This document shows, piece after piece, positions 8,980 to 16,695 of a stretch of DNA of 32,690 bases. Numbering within the stretch: position 1 is the first letter of the stretch; every line of letters begins with the position of its first letter. Source of the DNA: Spirochaetales bacterium (lineage in GTDB: Bacteria > Spirochaetota > Spirochaetia > SZUA-6 > RPPD01). The translations under genes and the position numbers were made by a program. The stretch covers positions 1 to 32,690 of the forward strand of contig JAFGGG010000038.1 in the NCBI GenBank assembly GCA_016930675.1. The letters are read 5' to 3'. The notes under the pieces were generated by a model. That model was given only the letters and a program-made list of their open reading frames with translations, was not told where the DNA came from and made no database searches.

Positions 8980-9009
8980 TATGATGTATGACAGCTTATT
9001 TTGTTGCAT
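8980..9009 (-). promoter_or_regulatory. ECF-like promoter element, copy A
   Basis: On the minus strand ATGCAACA (9002-9009) and CATCATA (8980-8986) are separated by exactly 15 bases. The same two boxes with the same spacing occur at 11267-11296 and 11785-11814, each just upstream of a minus-strand gene. The TGYAAC box followed 16 bases later by CATC resembles ECF sigma factor promoters (AAC in the -35, CGTC-like -10). This copy lies 40 bases before the start of the 61-aa gene. Confidence 0.6.
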
Positions 9010-9098
9010 TAATAAAAACAAATTTTATAGGAATAGGTATCATGAATTTCAAAAAAATCTCCTCAAATATATACCCTGTATGATAAAGCGGACAATCC

Positions 9099-9136
9099 AA
9101 AAAAAGCGGCTGCCCGGGCAATCCCAAGACAGCCGC
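9099..9136 (-). terminator. Rho-independent terminator of the clostripain-type peptidase gene
   Basis: A 7-bp stem, GCGGCTG (9106-9112) with CAGCCGC (9130-9136), encloses a 17-base loop. It is followed on the minus strand by seven T residues (9099-9105). It lies 15 bases past the stop codon. Its sequence layout matches the terminator at 11305-11341 base for base in length. Confidence 0.85.
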
Positions 9137-9151
9137 AATCTATTCTCTGCC

Positions 9152-11233
9152 TTACTCCTTGTTGTTTTTATCAACATCGTCTCTGGTAAAATCCAGTCCC
9201 AATCCGCTTGTCTGCACATCGATCAGGTAATCACCGATCCTGTTCGAATAATAGTCCCTGACCCGGATATAGTAGAATCCACTGCTTGTGCAGGAATAGT
9301 TGATCAATGAATAATATCCCGCACCTCCGTCATCATTGTCTGCCACCTGTGTGTGGGCTGAATTGTAAAGATAGAGCCTGGTGTCCGTATCAGCCAAATT
9401 GAAGTAGGTTTCAATTTTATAGGTTGTTCCGGCATTCAGGTATACTCTCATATAGTCCTCATCCCCCGCTCCATACAGAGTATGCGCCTGGGCGGCGGCT
9501 CCTACGGAAATGGTGTTTGTTGTGGAAAAATCATTGTCCGGTTCGTACACGTCGGCCTGGATTGTTCCAAGCTCCTGTACATCGATCAGATAATCGCCGG
9601 TACCAGATGAAGAAGACTCTCTAACACGTATATAATAGGTTCCGGTACTTGGACAGTAATAATTAATTAATGAGTAATTTCCTTCGCCGCTGTTATAATC
9701 GTATTCAACCTGTGTGTGAGCTGAATTGTAAAGATAGAGTCTTGTATTCGTATCCACTGAATTGGAATGCGTTTCGATTTTATAGACTGTTCCGGCGCTC
9801 AAGGTTACCATCATATAATCTTCATCCCCGGCCATATGCAAGGTGTGCTCCTGAGCAGCCCCGTCTACCGCAATAACATTTGAAGTAGTAAAATCATTAT
9901 CTGGTTCATAAATATCAGCTTCAGGTATGAGCGGTCCAAACGAAACCATTAATTCCAAATAATCAGCCCATGAGTTGGATCCGAACGTTAATATGGATTT
10001 ATATGTAGTCACGTGATACACCAAAGTCCCGTCCCATATATTGTGAAATATGGTAATTCCCGATGCGTCCGGATAATCATGATTCCTCATATATGTTACA
10101 CAGTCTGACATGGCTGATTGTACCGCGGCAGCAGTGTTCTTTGCGTGCGAGCCGATACCGGCTCGATTTCGAATGTTAGCACAATAATCCCCGAGATCCA
10201 TATAGTAAAAATCATTAATATACCTGCTCAACATGGAAAAACTAATATAAGCCACATTATTATAATCTGCTTGATTGGAGCTGCTGTTTATATCAGTTAT
10301 GGCCGCGTCCGCATAACTGGACAAAGCGTTCGCCAAGTCCTCAATCATTGAAAGACAGATAAGGGAAAGGGTAAAACTACGATCAACCACAGGCGCGCTG
10401 AAGTAATTGTATGCGGAATCACAGAATGCCTTTCCGATATCTAAGGCGGATACCGGATCACTGCTGTCAGTAATCGTAGCAAGTGCCTCATACGACCAAT
10501 AATCAGCCGGGAACAGCTCTTCTGAAAAAAGCATATAATCAGCATGCTCGTGCATTTCATAGGCAAGCTCCACGCCGCCCATCAGACAGGCAAAAGCATG
10601 AAACAGATCAACGTTATGCCCGATCAGAGATGTTAGATGAGCGGTTGCCTGCCCCACTTCATGATGAGACAGACAGTCGTCATGGCTGTCGTCGAAAGCA
10701 ATACCATAATCCGCATATGTACCCTCGATATTTTGGTCATCAAAACCTCCGCCGTGATTAAAGATCGAATACATATAACCGTCGGCCGGGTAGTTGGCAA
10801 CCGCCCAGTCCAAAAAATCTTCAGTCTCGGCCAGACTGCCTGAATTTACTTCCGCTATATCCACAATAAGATCACTGTCAAAATCACCGCCCGTAAGATG
10901 ATAATAGCCGTCATCGAACGTAGAGACATAGCCCTCTCCCTGGGTGTCGGTGTTGTAGCAGTCCATTAAAACAACGATATCAATCTTATCATCCGTATCC
11001 GCAGCTTCTATACTCTCCAGCGTGTTCAGATAATTCGACACAATTCCATGAAACCTTTCAAACTCGAAATCAATATTGTTGTCGACAGCAAAATGAACGA
11101 GGACGGTCCAGGTGTCCCGCGGAATATCCGGATAGATGACCCCGCCGCCCCCGCTGCCGCCTCCCGGTGTGGGGCAGGCCATAAACAGACACAGAGAAAT
11201 AACAATTAGCAATCCATTAACAACCCTTTTCAT
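9152..11233 (-). CDS. Clostripain-family (C11) cysteine peptidase lipoprotein with two PPC domains
   Basis: The start is the ATG at 11233, 7 bases after GGAGG; an in-frame upstream ATG at 11296 lies inside the promoter element. The 693-aa product has a lipobox LFMAC (Cys20) and a Gly/Ser linker. The C11 peptidase domain (about residues 40-430) has catalytic His160 in NHGGGF and Cys216 in HAFACLMGG. Two tandem pre-peptidase C-terminal (PPC) domains of about 117 aa follow, both starting AD(I/V)YEPDNDF and ending GDYLIDVQ. C11 enzymes cleave after Arg or Lys. This one should be anchored in the outer or inner membrane. The gene has its own ECF-like promoter and strong terminator. Confidence 0.85.
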   Translation of the reverse strand: MKRVVNGLLIVISLCLFMACPTPGGGSGGGGVIYPDIPRDTWTVLVHFAVDNNIDFEFERFHGIVSNYLNTLESIEAADTDDKIDIVVLMDCYNTDTQGEGYVSTFDDGYYHLTGGDFDSDLIVDIAEVNSGSLAETEDFLDWAVANYPADGYMYSIFNHGGGFDDQNIEGTYADYGIAFDDSHDDCLSHHEVGQATAHLTSLIGHNVDLFHAFACLMGGVELAYEMHEHADYMLFSEELFPADYWSYEALATITDSSDPVSALDIGKAFCDSAYNYFSAPVVDRSFTLSLICLSMIEDLANALSSYADAAITDINSSSNQADYNNVAYISFSMLSRYINDFYYMDLGDYCANIRNRAGIGSHAKNTAAAVQSAMSDCVTYMRNHDYPDASGITIFHNIWDGTLVYHVTTYKSILTFGSNSWADYLELMVSFGPLIPEADIYEPDNDFTTSNVIAVDGAAQEHTLHMAGDEDYMMVTLSAGTVYKIETHSNSVDTNTRLYLYNSAHTQVEYDYNSGEGNYSLINYYCPSTGTYYIRVRESSSSGTGDYLIDVQELGTIQADVYEPDNDFSTTNTISVGAAAQAHTLYGAGDEDYMRVYLNAGTTYKIETYFNLADTDTRLYLYNSAHTQVADNDDGGAGYYSLINYSCTSSGFYYIRVRDYYSNRIGDYLIDVQTSGLGLDFTRDDVDKNNKE

Positions 11234-11266
11234 TTTTATACCTCCATAAATCCAATTGCTACTGCA

Positions 11267-11296
11267 TATGATGCATGAAATGACAATCTGTTGCAT
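11267..11296 (-). promoter_or_regulatory. ECF-like promoter element, copy B
   Basis: ATGCAACA (11289-11296) and CATCATA (11267-11273) on the minus strand are 15 bases apart. There are 33 bases from the end of this element to the ATG at 11233. The downstream leader closely resembles that of copy C (about seven of ten positions identical, including TTGGAT and GAGGTATAA). Confidence 0.65.
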
Positions 11297-11304
11297 TTCG
11301 CTGC

Positions 11305-11341
11305 AAAAAAAACGGCTGCCTTATCAATTTTAAAGCAGCCG
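11305..11341 (-). terminator. Rho-independent terminator of the decayed kelch gene
   Basis: CGGCTGC (11313-11319) pairs with GCAGCCG (11335-11341) around a 15-base loop and is followed on the minus strand by eight T residues (11305-11312). It is about 85 bases past the stop of the kelch remnant. It aligns without gaps to the terminator at 9099-9136. Confidence 0.8.
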
Positions 11342-11427
11342 CATCTTATTGTAAGCTTTTTTTCATCTGATTGTTTTATAAATCACATTTGTGAAAATAA
11401 TTTTTACCAAAGTGGAGAGCGAGCACT

Positions 11428-11751
11428 TTACGGCTCACACTTCCATAAATCATTAAAATATCCAACATATCCGTTATTGTCATATCCCTGTCCTCCGAAC
11501 AGCCAGAAATTACCTTCCGAATCCTTAAAGCTTATGCTGCGTTCCCTTGAGCCCGGTATGTTCGTAGCTGCAGAAATACCTTTTGTACCGTAAACTCCGC
11601 TTTGAAATCTCAGATCACTTCCGGAAATCCAGGTCCAGCTGCATGTTGTTTTTACTCCTCCATCCCTACCAGGAAGAGCACAACTTATTAGTCCCGATAC
11701 TACCATAACTGTTAAAGTCAAACATACACCTACTGCAATATTTTTATTCCT
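11428..11751 (-). pseudogene. Decayed kelch-repeat lipoprotein gene (start codon lost, truncated)
   Basis: The frame encodes one kelch-type unit (TWISGSD, GVYGTKGISAATNIPGSR, GNFWLFGGQGYD, FNDLW) and then stops; related proteins usually carry several. A lipoprotein signal peptide, NKNIAVGVCLTLTVMVVSG with lipobox LISC, is intact but has no ATG, GTG or TTG at its start. The codon where ATG is expected, at 11751, is AGG. That codon lies exactly 33 bases past the upstream element, as the ATG of the neighbouring peptidase gene does, and the leaders align. Only an internal TTG (11721) remains, which would remove half the signal peptide. I read this as a start-lost, shortened gene. Confidence 0.65.
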
Positions 11752-11784
11752 TCTTATACCTCAATTCATCCAATAATTATTTCA

Positions 11785-11814
11785 TATGATGCAACACCGG
11801 TTGATTTGTTACAT
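11785..11814 (-). promoter_or_regulatory. ECF-like promoter element, copy C
   Basis: ATGTAACA (11807-11814) and CATCATA (11785-11791) on the minus strand are separated by 15 bases, the same geometry as copies A and B. The Y position of the TGYAAC box is T here and C in the other two copies. It precedes the kelch remnant. Confidence 0.6.
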
Positions 11815-11917
11815 TATTTTGTTATATTTTTCTGATAAAAGCTTTTAGATAATTTGACTTTCTTGTGGCTTTATGGTAGTTGTTAATTTTCACACCGTTT
11901 TACGAGAGGAGCTTTCT

Positions 11918-13153
11918 ATGGAAGACAGCATGAAAACCATCGGAGAAAGCTTAAACAATTTTCAGGCCGCCCTCAGGCAGAGCGGCAGCAGCCTGGAAGA
12001 GTTTATCAGGGAGAATTACGCGCAAAAATGGATTTCCGACGACATATATCATATTATGAACATCCGTACCGTTTTTGTGCAGGCCTGCACGGATTTTTTG
12101 GCCGCCGAAGGGCTGCACAACATCGAAAAGGTAATGCTGAGTATTCTCACCGATCCTCTGGCCCATGATATCGAGCACACTCCGACCATCGCCTACAAGG
12201 GACACACCTATGTCACCACTCACAGCATGATCTACAGCAAGTTTATGGCCTGCTCCAACAAGAAAATAAAGGGCATCTACGTGGACTCCCCCAACATCCG
12301 GCTGGAACTGGAGAGCCCCACCAATATCCAAAGGGGCAAATACCTGGCCGATTTTTCCCAAATCGACGTGGAGCTGCGCCGCAATCGCTATATCACGATT
12401 GAAGACTATTATCATAAACAGCAGCAGGTAACGCAAATTCTTAGGGAGGACTTTGCCAAGATTACAAATTTCTTTGAAAGAATGATTGCGGCCGCCATGG
12501 AGGCTTTGACCTCCCAATGCGCCGACAACCTTAAAAATCTCGGAGTGGCTGTTGAGGTGCCGAAAGTTCCCTTCCCCAGCTTTCCCAAGGATAAAAGTGT
12601 GAAAAAATACGGTGCCAAAGAGTTCGAAGAACATTGCGGCAAGGAAACACCTGCCCAGTTCTTTTGGATCACAGGGCTGTTCAGAGAGAATTATGATCTT
12701 GTCTATCCGTATTTACTTGCGGACGGTAAAAAAATCGATCTCACCCAGGTAGATTCATCTACAATCTTTAACTTCGACATTATCGCCAAAAGCATCGATG
12801 CCAAAACCGGCAAACAGTCGCCGGCCAGAGAAATCCTTTCAGGCGCTATTCGGGAATGGCTTTTTGAGCCCATTGTGGAAAGGATTCTTGACAACCGCGT
12901 GCTTTCGGTACGTCCGGTTATCAAAGACGGCAATATCGAGAACATAGAAAGTCTGGGCGGGTACGGACCGTTTCTCTACTTTACGTCCATGAAAAACGGT
13001 GACGGCACCTCCCTCTTCCCCGAAACAATGGGAGGAGGGATCGGAATAGAAAGAACCCTGTTCGCCCTTCTGCGCGGAGAAAAGGTAGACAAGGTCGACG
13101 ACATTACTTTCTTCGGTAAAAATCCGGACTCCCATCCGCTGTATCTTTTTTAA
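11918..13153 (+). CDS. Archaeal-type asparagine synthetase homologue (AsnRS-like catalytic core)
   Basis: The start is the ATG at 11918 after GAGAGGAG; the longer frame from 11873 lacks a ribosome-binding site. The 411-aa product is a class IIb aminoacyl-tRNA-synthetase-like core without the OB-fold anticodon-binding domain. Key segments are THSMIYSKFMA, the motif-2-like SPNIRLELESP, a DFSQIDVEL strand and the motif 3 GGGIGIERTLFALL. THSMI...SPNIRLE...F.Q.D.E matches the archaeal AsnRS-related asparagine synthetase known from Pyrococcus. That enzyme activates aspartate with ATP and amidates it with ammonia. It is longer than the archaeal form (about 290 aa), with an extra N-terminal region and an insertion. 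It lies 12 bases upstream of asnS, in one operon. Activity is inferred. Confidence 0.75.
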   Translation: MEDSMKTIGESLNNFQAALRQSGSSLEEFIRENYAQKWISDDIYHIMNIRTVFVQACTDFLAAEGLHNIEKVMLSILTDPLAHDIEHTPTIAYKGHTYVTTHSMIYSKFMACSNKKIKGIYVDSPNIRLELESPTNIQRGKYLADFSQIDVELRRNRYITIEDYYHKQQQVTQILREDFAKITNFFERMIAAAMEALTSQCADNLKNLGVAVEVPKVPFPSFPKDKSVKKYGAKEFEEHCGKETPAQFFWITGLFRENYDLVYPYLLADGKKIDLTQVDSSTIFNFDIIAKSIDAKTGKQSPAREILSGAIREWLFEPIVERILDNRVLSVRPVIKDGNIENIESLGGYGPFLYFTSMKNGDGTSLFPETMGGGIGIERTLFALLRGEKVDKVDDITFFGKNPDSHPLYLF

Positions 13154-13165
13154 GGAGTTTATAGT

Positions 13166-14554
13166 ATGCAGACTATGCGCGTAAAATCCATTTTAACAGA
13201 AAAACCGCTTGTTGAAAAAATCAAAGTATCCGGTTGGATCCGCACCACGCGTGATTCCAAGAGTTTCAGTTTTATCGAGCTTAACGACGGCTCGGTAATC
13301 ACCAATCTGCAGATCTTTATCGATAAATCCAATGCGGAACTGGTAAAACTTATTCCCGATCTAACCACCGGAGCCAGTATTGAAGCGCAAGGCGCGCTAA
13401 AAGCCTCCCCCGGAGGAAAGCAGGATGTGGAGCTGCACGCGGAACGGATTACCATCTTGGGAAAAGCTCCGGCCGAAGAGTATCCTCTGCAGAAAAAGCG
13501 CCACTCTTTTGAATATTTACGTGAAATCGCCCACCTGCGTCCGCGCACCAATACGTTCGGAGCGGTAACCAGGGTGAGAAACGCGTTGAGTTTTGCCATT
13601 CATAAATTTTTTCAAGAAAGAGAGTTCTTATACATACACACTCCGATCATCACGGCCAGCGACTGCGAGGGCGCGGGACAGATGTTTCAAGTTACCACTC
13701 TTCCGTTGGATAATCTTCCGCGCGAAAACGGTAACGTGGATTTCAGTAAAGACTTTTTCGGTAAAAAAACTTTTCTCACGGTCAGCGGCCAGCTGGAAGG
13801 TGAAATCTACGCCTGCGCGTTGGGAAATATCTACACCTTCGGCCCGACCTTCAGAGCAGAGCACTCTCTCACCAGCCGGCACTTAGCGGAGTTCTGGATG
13901 ATCGAACCGGAAATGGCTTTTTGCGATCTCAAGCAGAATATGGATACGGCCGAGGAGTTTTTAAAATACATAATCGGTTATGTTCTTGAACACTGCGCTC
14001 CCGATATGGAGTTTTTTAACAAATGGATCGAGGCCGGCCGCATGGAAACCTTACAAAAAATCGTGGCTTCTACCTTTACCCGTATAACCTATACCGAAGC
14101 AATAGCTGAATTGGAAAAAGCCAAAGTTGATTTTGAATATCCCGTCAAGTGGGGTATTGATCTGCAGTCCGAACATGAAAAATATCTCACGGAACAGGTT
14201 TTCAAAAATCCGGTAATCATCAGCGACTACCCAAAGGAAATCAAAGCCTTTTATATGAAAATGAACGACGATAACAAAACCGTTCGCGCCATGGATGTGT
14301 TGGTTCCCAAAATCGGCGAGATAATCGGCGGCAGCGAAAGGGAAGCGGATTTGGAAAAACTGCGCGCCCGACTTCATGAGCTTAAGCTGGATGAAAAGGA
14401 GTACTGGTGGTACTTGGAGCTGCGCAAATACGGCACTATTCCCCACTCCGGTTTCGGCCTGGGCTTTGAACGTCTTATTCAATTTGTAACGGGTATGCAG
14501 AACATACGGGACGTAATTCCCTTTCCGCGCGCTTATACAAGTGCTGAGTTTTAG
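13166..14554 (+). CDS. asnS: Asparaginyl-tRNA synthetase
   Basis: The 462-aa class IIb enzyme is full length. The N-terminal OB-fold (about residues 15-105) contains [23 protein letters not shown]. Motif 2 is in [28 protein letters not shown] sequence (FRAE present) and motif 3 is [15 protein letters not shown], followed by IRDVIPFPR. It charges tRNA-Asn with asparagine in the cytoplasm. AAGGAG overlaps the stop of the upstream asparagine-synthetase-like gene, and the ATG is 12 bases after that stop, so the two are cotranscribed. No strong terminator is visible after it. Confidence 0.95.
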   Translation: MQTMRVKSILTEKPLVEKIKVSGWIRTTRDSKSFSFIELNDGSVITNLQIFIDKSNAELVKLIPDLTTGASIEAQGALKASPGGKQDVELHAERITILGKAPAEEYPLQKKRHSFEYLREIAHLRPRTNTFGAVTRVRNALSFAIHKFFQEREFLYIHTPIITASDCEGAGQMFQVTTLPLDNLPRENGNVDFSKDFFGKKTFLTVSGQLEGEIYACALGNIYTFGPTFRAEHSLTSRHLAEFWMIEPEMAFCDLKQNMDTAEEFLKYIIGYVLEHCAPDMEFFNKWIEAGRMETLQKIVASTFTRITYTEAIAELEKAKVDFEYPVKWGIDLQSEHEKYLTEQVFKNPVIISDYPKEIKAFYMKMNDDNKTVRAMDVLVPKIGEIIGGSEREADLEKLRARLHELKLDEKEYWWYLELRKYGTIPHSGFGLGFERLIQFVTGMQNIRDVIPFPRAYTSAEF

Positions 14555-14585
14555 AACTCACTATATAAACTCCGCAAGACCTGCC

Positions 14586-14744
14586 TTAATCTTCTTCGTA
14601 ATGTTTATATCCTTCGGGAATTTCAAAAACAGCCGCATCCAAAGGTTTATCGATTACATACATTATATCTTCCTCGAAACGCCACAAATACGCGATTGAT
14701 TCTTCATTTACACTTCCTTCCTCGGTCGCATTCATTATATTCAT
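14586..14744 (-). pseudogene. C-terminal gene remnant (52 codons), DUF4412-like ending
   Basis: On the minus strand a short open frame ends YLWRFEEDIMYVIDKPLDAA then VFEIPEGYKHYEED. The ending LFEIPEGYK is typical of the C-terminus of small secreted proteins of the DUF4412 or outer-membrane lipoprotein-sorting type. There is no ribosome-binding site before its ATG codons (14744, 14735). Protein-like sequence (EKIYIQ) continues upstream of the ATG until an in-frame TAG. I read it as the surviving tail of a decayed gene between asnS and msrB. It could instead be a small real protein, but I see no support for its expression. Confidence 0.45.
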
Positions 14745-14801
14745 TTGAATATATATTTTTTCCTATTGATACGCCTGGGGCTTTAAAGCACACTCCAGCA
14801 T

Positions 14802-15353
14802 TTATTGCTCTTCAAACAACTTCTTATAATCGCCGTACCCTTCTTTTTCCAGATCCTCAACCGGAATAAAGCGCAAGGCCGCGGAATTGATGCAGTAGCG
14901 CAGGCCCGTGGGATCGGGACCGTCATCGAACACATGTCCCAGATGAGAGTCGGCATTCTTGCTGCGCACCTCGGTTCGTGCCATGAAGTGACTGTCATCG
15001 ACCTTTTCCACAACATTTTCCGGTATAAGCGGTTTGGTAAAGCTGGGCCAGCCCGTACCCGAATCGAATTTGTCCAGAGAGCTGAATAACGGTTCTCCGG
15101 ACACAATATCAACATAGATACCGGGTTCTTTGTTATTCCAGTATAAATTGATGAACGGCCTTTCAGTACCGTTTTCCTGGGTAACTCTATATTGTAAATC
15201 GGTAAGTTTTTCTTTAAGCTCTGCTTTACTCATACAGATATCCTCCTTGTTTAAAGCAGTAGTTTCCGCAGCGGAAGTCTTTTCCGCGTCAGAGCGACAG
15301 GCGCCCGATAATACGACTGAAGTGAATACTAATATAAAAAACAACTTATACAT
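14802..15353 (-). CDS. msrB: Lipoprotein peptide-methionine (R)-S-oxide reductase
   Basis: The 183-aa product begins with a lipoprotein signal peptide (LSGAC, Cys19), so it is predicted to act in the cell envelope. The MsrB domain (about residues 45-168) contains [23 protein letters not shown] and the catalytic Cys154 in [13 protein letters not shown]. It reduces methionine-R-sulfoxide in proteins. The two CxxC pairs that bind zinc in many MsrB proteins are absent ([11 protein letters not shown] stands where YxCxxC is usual), so this is a zinc-free type. The ATG follows TTAAGGAG; a TATAAT at about 15378-15383 is a possible -10 box. Confidence 0.9.
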   Translation of the reverse strand: MYKLFFILVFTSVVLSGACRSDAEKTSAAETTALNKEDICMSKAELKEKLTDLQYRVTQENGTERPFINLYWNNKEPGIYVDIVSGEPLFSSLDKFDSGTGWPSFTKPLIPENVVEKVDDSHFMARTEVRSKNADSHLGHVFDDGPDPTGLRYCINSAALRFIPVEDLEKEGYGDYKKLFEEQ

Positions 15354-15469
15354 AAGAACTCCTTAATATACTAATTATAATATATTGAAAATATTCTATG
15401 GCGGCTACTGTTGTTTGTATTCATTACACACAGGTGATATCACTCTGTAGGTATTTGTTATACAAGCTA

Positions 15470-16672
15470 CTATTTAATTTTTAATACTTGCAAAAGCTTA
15501 TCGCACGCTTCGGCTTTCTCATGTTCATAAATATCTTTTAATAACTTTTTCCTAAAAATAAGAGAATCATAAGGTGTGTTATTATTAGCGTAATCCTGAA
15601 GTGTAATATCAGCACCATTATCAAGTAATAAGGTGATACATTTATCCTGTTTTTCCGCATTATCCGGATACCGCTCGGCGATCAAATGCAACGCTGTTTT
15701 TCCTTTATTGCCACGGGCGTTGACATCAGCCCCTCTCTGTAATAACAGTTCGACACTCTCAACCTTAAAACTTAATGCAGCATGATGCAGGGGTGTCCAG
15801 CCGTTAAAATCCTTTGCTTCAATATCCGCAGTATTATCCAGTAAATGGATAAGAGATTTTATTTTATTTTTTGACGCTGCAGTATGCAGAGGTGTTTTCT
15901 CCCTAACTATTCTTAGTTCAATATCCCATCCATCACGTAACAAGCGGTCAATTTCAGCAATATCTTCTTTGGCGGCCGCTTCATGGAGCAAGGAGTTAGT
16001 CTTGTACAGAATGTGCGTAAACTCTCTTCCGTCTTCATCAAATGAAGTAATATTTATTGTTGTTTTATCTACCCAATTGATTTTTATGGTTTTGGAAAAG
16101 CTGTATGAACCTCCGGGAGCCTCACTCTCAATCTGCATTACCACGGTCCCGGTTCCGGGATCATAGCTATAGGTTCCGCTGCCTCCACCTTCCGTCCCGA
16201 TTCTGTCATAAGCACATCTATACTCATCAAAAAAGTAAAATGCTTCACCTACCATATGTGGTTCCCAACCTCCGATAAAATTAACATTGATTTTTTCAAT
16301 TTCCTGTTCTGACAGAAATCCGCCGAACACCCATCCCGATTTATCAGACCATTCTACCTTACTCCATTTTCCTTTTCTGCCCTGGATGGTCAGAACCTCA
16401 CCCTGTTCTTCCAGCAATTTAACCCGGTCTCCATAAGGAATGACACCTGTTTTTTCTTTACCTGTACCCGGACCCCGACGCAACACCAGCCCATCTTCCG
16501 CGTTAACCCAGAATATATCACCTGCTACGACGTTTTTTTGGACTTCATTTCCTACATCTTGCTGTAAACTGTTATTTTTTCCGCTATCACAGTCTGCAAT
16601 AACAAAAAGTAAAAACCAGCAGAGTAACATACCTATCATGAATATTCTTATCTTTTTCTTTCCGCGTTTCAT
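15470..16672 (-). CDS. Secreted SH3b / ankyrin-repeat protein
   Basis: The 400-aa product has a basic, hydrophobic N-terminus (residues 1-27) ending VIADC, an imperfect lipobox with Asp at -1, so lipidation at Cys28 is uncertain. Residues 50-121 form a bacterial SH3 domain (GLVLRRGPGTG, GKWSKVEW, GWVFGGFL), a fold that often binds peptidoglycan or peptides. Residues 131-224 look like a small beta-rich domain. Residues 226-375 hold about four ankyrin repeats (TPLHTAASKNK, TPLHHAALSFKVESVELLLQ, TALHLIAERY). It starts 23 bases after the SpoIID-type gene stops, so it is probably the last gene of the macroglobulin operon. Its partner is unknown. Confidence 0.75.
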   Translation of the reverse strand: MKRGKKKIRIFMIGMLLCWFLLFVIADCDSGKNNSLQQDVGNEVQKNVVAGDIFWVNAEDGLVLRRGPGTGKEKTGVIPYGDRVKLLEEQGEVLTIQGRKGKWSKVEWSDKSGWVFGGFLSEQEIEKINVNFIGGWEPHMVGEAFYFFDEYRCAYDRIGTEGGGSGTYSYDPGTGTVVMQIESEAPGGSYSFSKTIKINWVDKTTINITSFDEDGREFTHILYKTNSLLHEAAAKEDIAEIDRLLRDGWDIELRIVREKTPLHTAASKNKIKSLIHLLDNTADIEAKDFNGWTPLHHAALSFKVESVELLLQRGADVNARGNKGKTALHLIAERYPDNAEKQDKCITLLLDNGADITLQDYANNNTPYDSLIFRKKLLKDIYEHEKAEACDKLLQVLKIK

Positions 16673-16695
16673 CTAGTTTGCTCCGTAGTATAAAT

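Noticed and set aside
9200..9930. Nucleotide-level repeats inside the C11 peptidase gene that look like a tandem repeat locus
   Set aside because: They are explained by the two homologous PPC domains in the protein.
11873..11917. Upstream ATG for the asparagine-synthetase-like gene
   Set aside because: It has no ribosome-binding site, while GAGAGGAG precedes the ATG at 11918.
11951..12634. 227-codon minus-strand frame opposite the asparagine-synthetase-like gene
   Set aside because: The plus-strand frame has clear class II synthetase motifs. The opposite frame is a shadow produced by codon bias.
15433..15442. Perfect palindrome GTGATATCAC downstream of the SH3b/ankyrin gene
   Set aside because: It is short, has no T-tract for termination and no promoter nearby; it could occur by chance.
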